The position numbers and the translations under genes were made by a program. This document shows, one piece after another, positions 60,067 to 64,000 of a stretch of DNA of 64,000 bases. The stretch lies in NCBI RefSeq assembly GCF_001411555.2, contig NC_049902.1:8997985-9061984 (forward strand), in the 5' to 3' direction. The stretch is from Juglans regia (taxonomy: Eukaryota > Streptophyta > Magnoliopsida > Fagales > Juglandaceae). The notes beneath the pieces were generated by a model. The model did no database searches, was not told the origin of the DNA, and saw nothing but the letters and a program-made list of their open reading frames with translations. Numbering within the stretch: the first letter of the stretch is position 1; the number at the start of each line of letters is the position of its first letter.

Positions 60067-60186
60067 CTAAACAAAGAAATTGACAACCTTTTTCGATAGA
60101 ATGAACATTTTTTGTTTAGTTTTTCCCTTTTTCAAATCCTTCTATTGTTTAGAAGAAATATTAGTTAGAGGAACTCTTTTTTATTT

Positions 60187-60369
60187 GAGTAATGCTAGAT
60201 ATAGTTTTAGAATGTGCAAGTTCCGCGTATTCATTTTAAAAAAAAGTAGGATCCACTATTAAAAATTATTATTATTATTTTTTTTCATGTGGATCTCAGA
60301 TTTTTCTACTTTTTTTAAAGGCATGCACGAAACTTGCACACCTTAGAACTGCAAAGATAATTTCTCATT
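60187..60369. mobile_element. MITE related to the one at 34566
   Basis: The left end gagtaatgctagatatagtt, then agaatgtgcaag, is inverse to the right end cttgcacaccttagaactgc, then aatttctc. Internal ggatccactattaaaaatta matches the complement of the centre of other copies. Noncoding. Confidence 0.7.
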
Positions 60370-60395
60370 AAGAAAAAAGAAACTCCATTGTTGTC

Positions 60396-63300
60396 TTTCT
60401 TTTTTAAAGAAGAGCCAAGGTTCACCTGTCCATAAGTGACCCCGTCCCAAATTTTGCTAATAAACCCTCACTTGTGACGGAGGAAAATCGTGGTTACAGA
60501 CCGGCACCTGGTGTTACAAGATAAACAAGAAAGTTCCTAAACCAGGTGTCAAAATTACTGGAAGCCTCTAACCAAAAAAAAAAAAAAAAAAACAACATCA
60601 AGACAAGACATACTAAAATGCTTAGAAAGAAAACCATTTTTGTAAAAGAACCACAAACAACTTTAACTCAAAAGCATAAAATCATAAAATCTTACCAATT
60701 CAACAAAAATGCCACATGAATAATGACGCTAACAGCAACGCAAAGATGGCAAACCCAGTATATCCAAACGGATTAATCTTCGAAGCAACCTAGGCACATC
60801 CTTGAGAAATCTCCATTCAAAGTTCAGTCCAGTCGCACCACTCCGTGCCAACCAATCAGCAACCTTATTTCCTCCCTATAAACATGTCTAACTATGCACA
60901 CCAAAGAACCATAAGTGCTAGAGTATCTTCCTAAAATTCTTCCAGGTACCACACCCCACACCTTCGCCTATTCCACCATGGGATCACTACTTGAGAATCT
61001 AATTCAATTTCTACAAAATTAATCCCCAGATCTTTACAGGCTTTGAGACCCTACAAAATAGCTAACAATTCAGCTCTATTATTTGAACCGAAACCAATAT
61101 AAGAATTGAAGGCGTAAACCAGATGGCGTCGATCATTTCTAATAATACCACCCACTCCTGAATAACCTGGGTTACCAAGACTACTATCATCTGTATTCAA
61201 CTTAAACCACTCTTAGGCTGGCTTTTGCCAAGCAACTAGCTTTAAATACTTCCTATCGGGAACCAACGCCGGAATATTCAATATCTGTATAATCTGTAAG
61301 TCATGTCTAGAATATCTACTAACCTTTTTCATATCTCAACTTACTAAACCCATCCAACTTCTAATAGAAAGCCAGACCGAACTAATAGACTGAGTACTAC
61401 CATCCATGCGTGCAGTACATCTTCTACGCCAAAGGTGCCAAATAATTATGGAAGGTAGAAGCCCCACTATGAGCCCCACTTGAGATACTGAGAACGCACG
61501 TCGAAACCAAATTATTACCGTATCCCTCCAAGTAAGACCAAGAGGAAGACCAAAGATAGCTCTATAATAATGCCATAATTCCTTAGCAAACTCACATTCG
61601 AAAAGTACGTGGTTTTGGTCTTCATACTTACCTTCGTCACAACAATCATAACGAGAAACTATCGGGATTCCAATACGTCGAAGACAATCATCTACTCTCA
61701 AAGCCATGTTCCATGCTTTCCACATCAACACCGAAATCTTAAGTGGGAGCAACTTATGCCACATCCAAGAATGCCACTCCATACTAGAACCTTGTATACG
61801 AATGCAATCCCAAGCGGATTTAGTAGAAAAATTCCCACTCTCATGCTTCATCCAGATCAATACATCATGCCCTCTCTTACATTCGGCCAAAGTCTCAATA
61901 ATTTCCTCCACATTATCTTGTCCGACTATTGTACTCAACAGCTCCACATCCCAACTATTGGACAACTTGCACTCTTTAACTTTAAGCATCGGATTACCCA
62001 CTATCTGGACCTCATCAATTAACGGACCCCCATCTCTCCATTTATCATACCAAAATAAAATATTCCTATCTCTAACTCTCCACTTTGCATTATTAAGGAC
62101 ACTAGAAATACTTTTAATAATCATTTTCCTAAACCTCGTTCCTTTTTTCATATCAATGAGACACCAAGGAGAAGAGCCCCATATTTTCCTTTAAAGAACC
62201 TATCCCACAGAGACTCTCCTTGAATTAAGTTCCATGCAAACCGCATAGGCAATGCTTTTTGCATATCCTCCAAATTATGCAAACCCATTCCTCCCTCCTC
62301 TATTGGCTTAAAAATATTATCCCATGCCACCCACTTTTTTTTTCCTTTACCATTCACCTCACCCCAAAAAAATGTGCTCATCATTCGGTTTAATTCTTTA
62401 ATAATTGATTGAGGGACCTGCAACACGGCAAATATATGTAAAGCCATACTAGAAAGCACATGCCGAAGAAGAATCAAATGACCTCCTGATGAAAGGATTT
62501 TCCTTTTCCAACCACTAATTTTGTTCCAGACTTTGTTAACCATCTCCTCCAGGTGCTCATGCTTAAGACGCCCCAAGACAATCGGAACCCCTAGATATTT
62601 AAAAGGAAACGAGCCTTCCGAGAACCTTGTCAGCCTTTTAAGAGCTCTCTTTCAGACCAACGAAATTTTTGGAGAATAAAATATTGCTGTTTTTTCTTTA
62701 TTAATTTTCTGTCCTGACCAATGTTCATACTTTTCAAACACCCATAACAGTTCCCTCACCGACTTCTTTCCTCCATTCAGAAAAATCACAATGTCATTAG
62801 CGTACATAAGATGTGAAATATGAGGAGTGTCTCTAGCTTGGACAAATTTTCCAATTTTTTTGACCGTAAAGCTATGTTTTAAAAAGTCTAGAGAGTACCT
62901 CCTAAAGAATAATAAAGAGATAAGGCAAAAGGGGATCCCCTGGCGTAATCCCCGACCCCCTTGAAAAAATCCTTTCGTCGTCCCGTTTAGTATCACAGAG
63001 TACCATATAATCAAAATACAAGCATGAATTAGTTCACAAAAAGGAGGAGGGAAACCAAAACTCCTCAATACCTCCAGCAAAAAATTCCACTCCACCCGAT
63101 CCAATGCTTTTGCCATGTCAACTTTAATGATAATATTACCACCTTGTGACGTTCTCTTCAATGAATGAACCATTTCCTAAGTAAGACTAATATTCTCATA
63201 CTCCTCCCAGGTATAAAATCTCATTGCTCAAGAGATACCAATTTGGGAAGAACACCTGTCAGACGATTCACAATAATTTTCGAGCAAATTTTATAGAAGA

Positions 63301-63560
63301 CTGAACAAAGGCTTATCGGCCTAAATTTATCAAACGTCGAAGGTACATCTACCTTTGGAATAAGCACAATGAAAGAAGCCGAATAAAATCTCGGAAGACT
63401 TTTAGATAGAAAAAATTTTGAGATAGCTCCCAAAACATCCATTTTTACCACCTCCCCCAGCAGCTCATAAAAAAACTCGCACCAAAACCATCTGACCCTG
63501 AAGAACTATTTATAGGAATAGACGAGAGAGCCTCTTTAACTTCATCCAACGAAGTGATAC
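60396..63560 (-). mobile_element. 5'-truncated LINE (family 2) with a 16-bp perfect TSD
   Basis: Minus-strand order. RT start at 63450-63230 (ASFIVLIPKVDVPSTFDKFR, then PISLCSVFYKICSKIIVNRL). RT core at 63170-62660 (NIIIKVDMAKALDRVEWNFL; HISHLMYANDIVIF). Thumb at 62576-62150 (WNKISGWKRKILSSGGHLIL). zf-RVT at 62150-61340 (WMWHKLLPLKISVLMWKAWN; DQNHVLFECEFAKELWHYYR). RNase H end near 60870 (GGNKVADWLARSG). 3' UTR, then an A-rich tail (T6 on the plus strand at 60400). The TSD aaactccattgttgtc is exact at 60380-60395 and 63561-63576. The RT catalytic YADD reads YAND, and stops are present, so it is inactive. Differs from the family at 2.5 and 35 kb. Confidence 0.92.
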
Positions 63561-63651
63561 AAACTCCATTGTTGTCGTTACTTCCCGGTTGGTACTAAAC
63601 GCTAGCTGTAGTTTGTTAATCGTATGTCCATTACAAGTTATGTCTAACATT

Positions 63652-63835
63652 TAAGACTGTTCATCCGGGTCGGATTTTTTCCAGGCCCGGTCTGGAACCC
63701 GGATAACCGGGTTCCGGCCCGGAATACACCCGGGCCGGTACCCGCTGTTTAAAAGCCGGGCCCATCCGGCCCGGATGCGGTTTTGACACCCGGATACCGG
63801 TTTTAAACCCGGTACCCGGGTTTACACATAAAAAT
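63652..63835. repeat. CCCGG-rich palindromic repeat
   Basis: Dense CCCGG/CCGGG/CCGGCCCGG words in both orientations (for example ggataaccgggttccggccc). It is close in style to the CCGG elements at 10089 and 31845 but richer in CCCGG. A frame on the minus strand through it is low-complexity. Confidence 0.7.
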
Positions 63836-63887
63836 TCTAAAACCATCGAAAAGAAAACCCTAGCGCCCCCTCTTCCGAATCACACTC

Positions 63888-63889
<2 letters not shown>

Positions 63890-63948
<59 letters not shown>
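63890..63948. repeat. (CT)n microsatellite
   Basis: About 29 CT units, perfect except at the end. Confidence 0.97.
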
Positions 63949-63950
<2 letters not shown>

Positions 63951-63968
63951 CCTCCTCTGCGAAGAGCG

Positions 63969-64000
63969 ATGCCCTACGCCTCCATCCCGATTCCTTTCTC
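63969..64000 (+). CDS. Possible start of a gene continuing past the right edge
   Basis: ATG at 63969 opens MPYASIPIPF and stays open to the edge. Upstream there is aaaaccctag and a CT-rich leader-like tract, features often seen in plant 5' UTRs. Only ten codons are visible, so this is little more than a possibility. Confidence 0.15.
   Translation, partial: MPYASIPIPF

Noticed and set aside
61609..62194. Long plus-strand frames over the LINE zf-RVT region
   Set aside because: The minus strand carries the zf-RVT domain in an uninterrupted 271-codon frame, so these are mirror frames.
1..64000. A new multi-gene system or gene cluster
   Set aside because: Only two confident host genes are present, unrelated in function and each with its own promoter. 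The rest is transposable-element DNA, so no cluster can be supported.

Overview
This is plant nuclear DNA. It is AT-rich and intron-rich, carries few genes and is heavily filled with transposable elements. The two host genes have typical dicot exon-intron structure, and the mobile DNA is the usual plant mix: Ty1/copia, TRIM, L1-type LINEs with an RNase H tail, MULE, and Tourist-like MITEs. A woody eudicot is most likely. The 'GTTTGGATAG...GATGAGATGAG' MITEs remind me of Fagales genomes, but that is memory, not proof. I see no bacterial-style operon, CRISPR array, tRNA gene or rRNA gene.

Layout. (1) Bases 1-8600, minus strand: a gene for a proline-rich SURP plus CCCH zinc-finger protein, likely a pre-mRNA splicing factor. 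Its 3' end lies beyond the left edge, and its first coding intron contains a 5'-truncated LINE. (2) 8.6-14.1 kb: intergenic DNA with MITEs, a 98-bp LINE tail between perfect target-site duplications (TSDs), and two CCGG-rich inverted-terminus elements. (3) 14.1-25.1 kb: an old Ty1/copia element with both LTRs, PBS, PPT, TSD and decayed gag-pol. A 4.6-kb TG...CA element with its own TSD is nested in it. (4) 25.1-30 kb: a TRIM, Tourist-like MITEs, an LTR fragment and some unassigned coding-like segments. (5) 30.1-41.1 kb, minus strand: a complete six-blade kelch protein gene of 10-11 exons. Its introns hold a LINE (itself split by a MITE), a MITE and several tandem duplications. (6) 41.5-46.3 kb: gene-empty DNA with small inverted-repeat elements. 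(7) 46.3-49.6 kb: a decayed MULE transposase gene with a TRIM inserted in its reading frame. (8) 49.8-56.1 kb: a nearly full-length decayed LINE. (9) 56.6-60.1 kb: a copia element that has lost most of pol and whose zinc knuckle is split by an inverted-repeat element. (10) 60.4-63.6 kb: a 5'-truncated LINE with a 16-bp TSD. (11) 63.6-64.0 kb: a CCCGG-rich repeat and a CT microsatellite.

The two host genes act independently as far as the sequence shows. The interest of the window is in its layering of insertions. At least four nestings can be read directly: solo-LTR-like element in copia, TRIM in MULE, MITE in LINE, and inverted-repeat element in copia gag. Most insertions can be delimited to the base from their TSDs. 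I did not find a convincing new biological system. The best leads for novelty are a 414-bp tandem duplication carrying strong hairpins, an intact 129-codon frame in the copia leader, and the unassigned coding-like segments at 28.9-30.0 kb.
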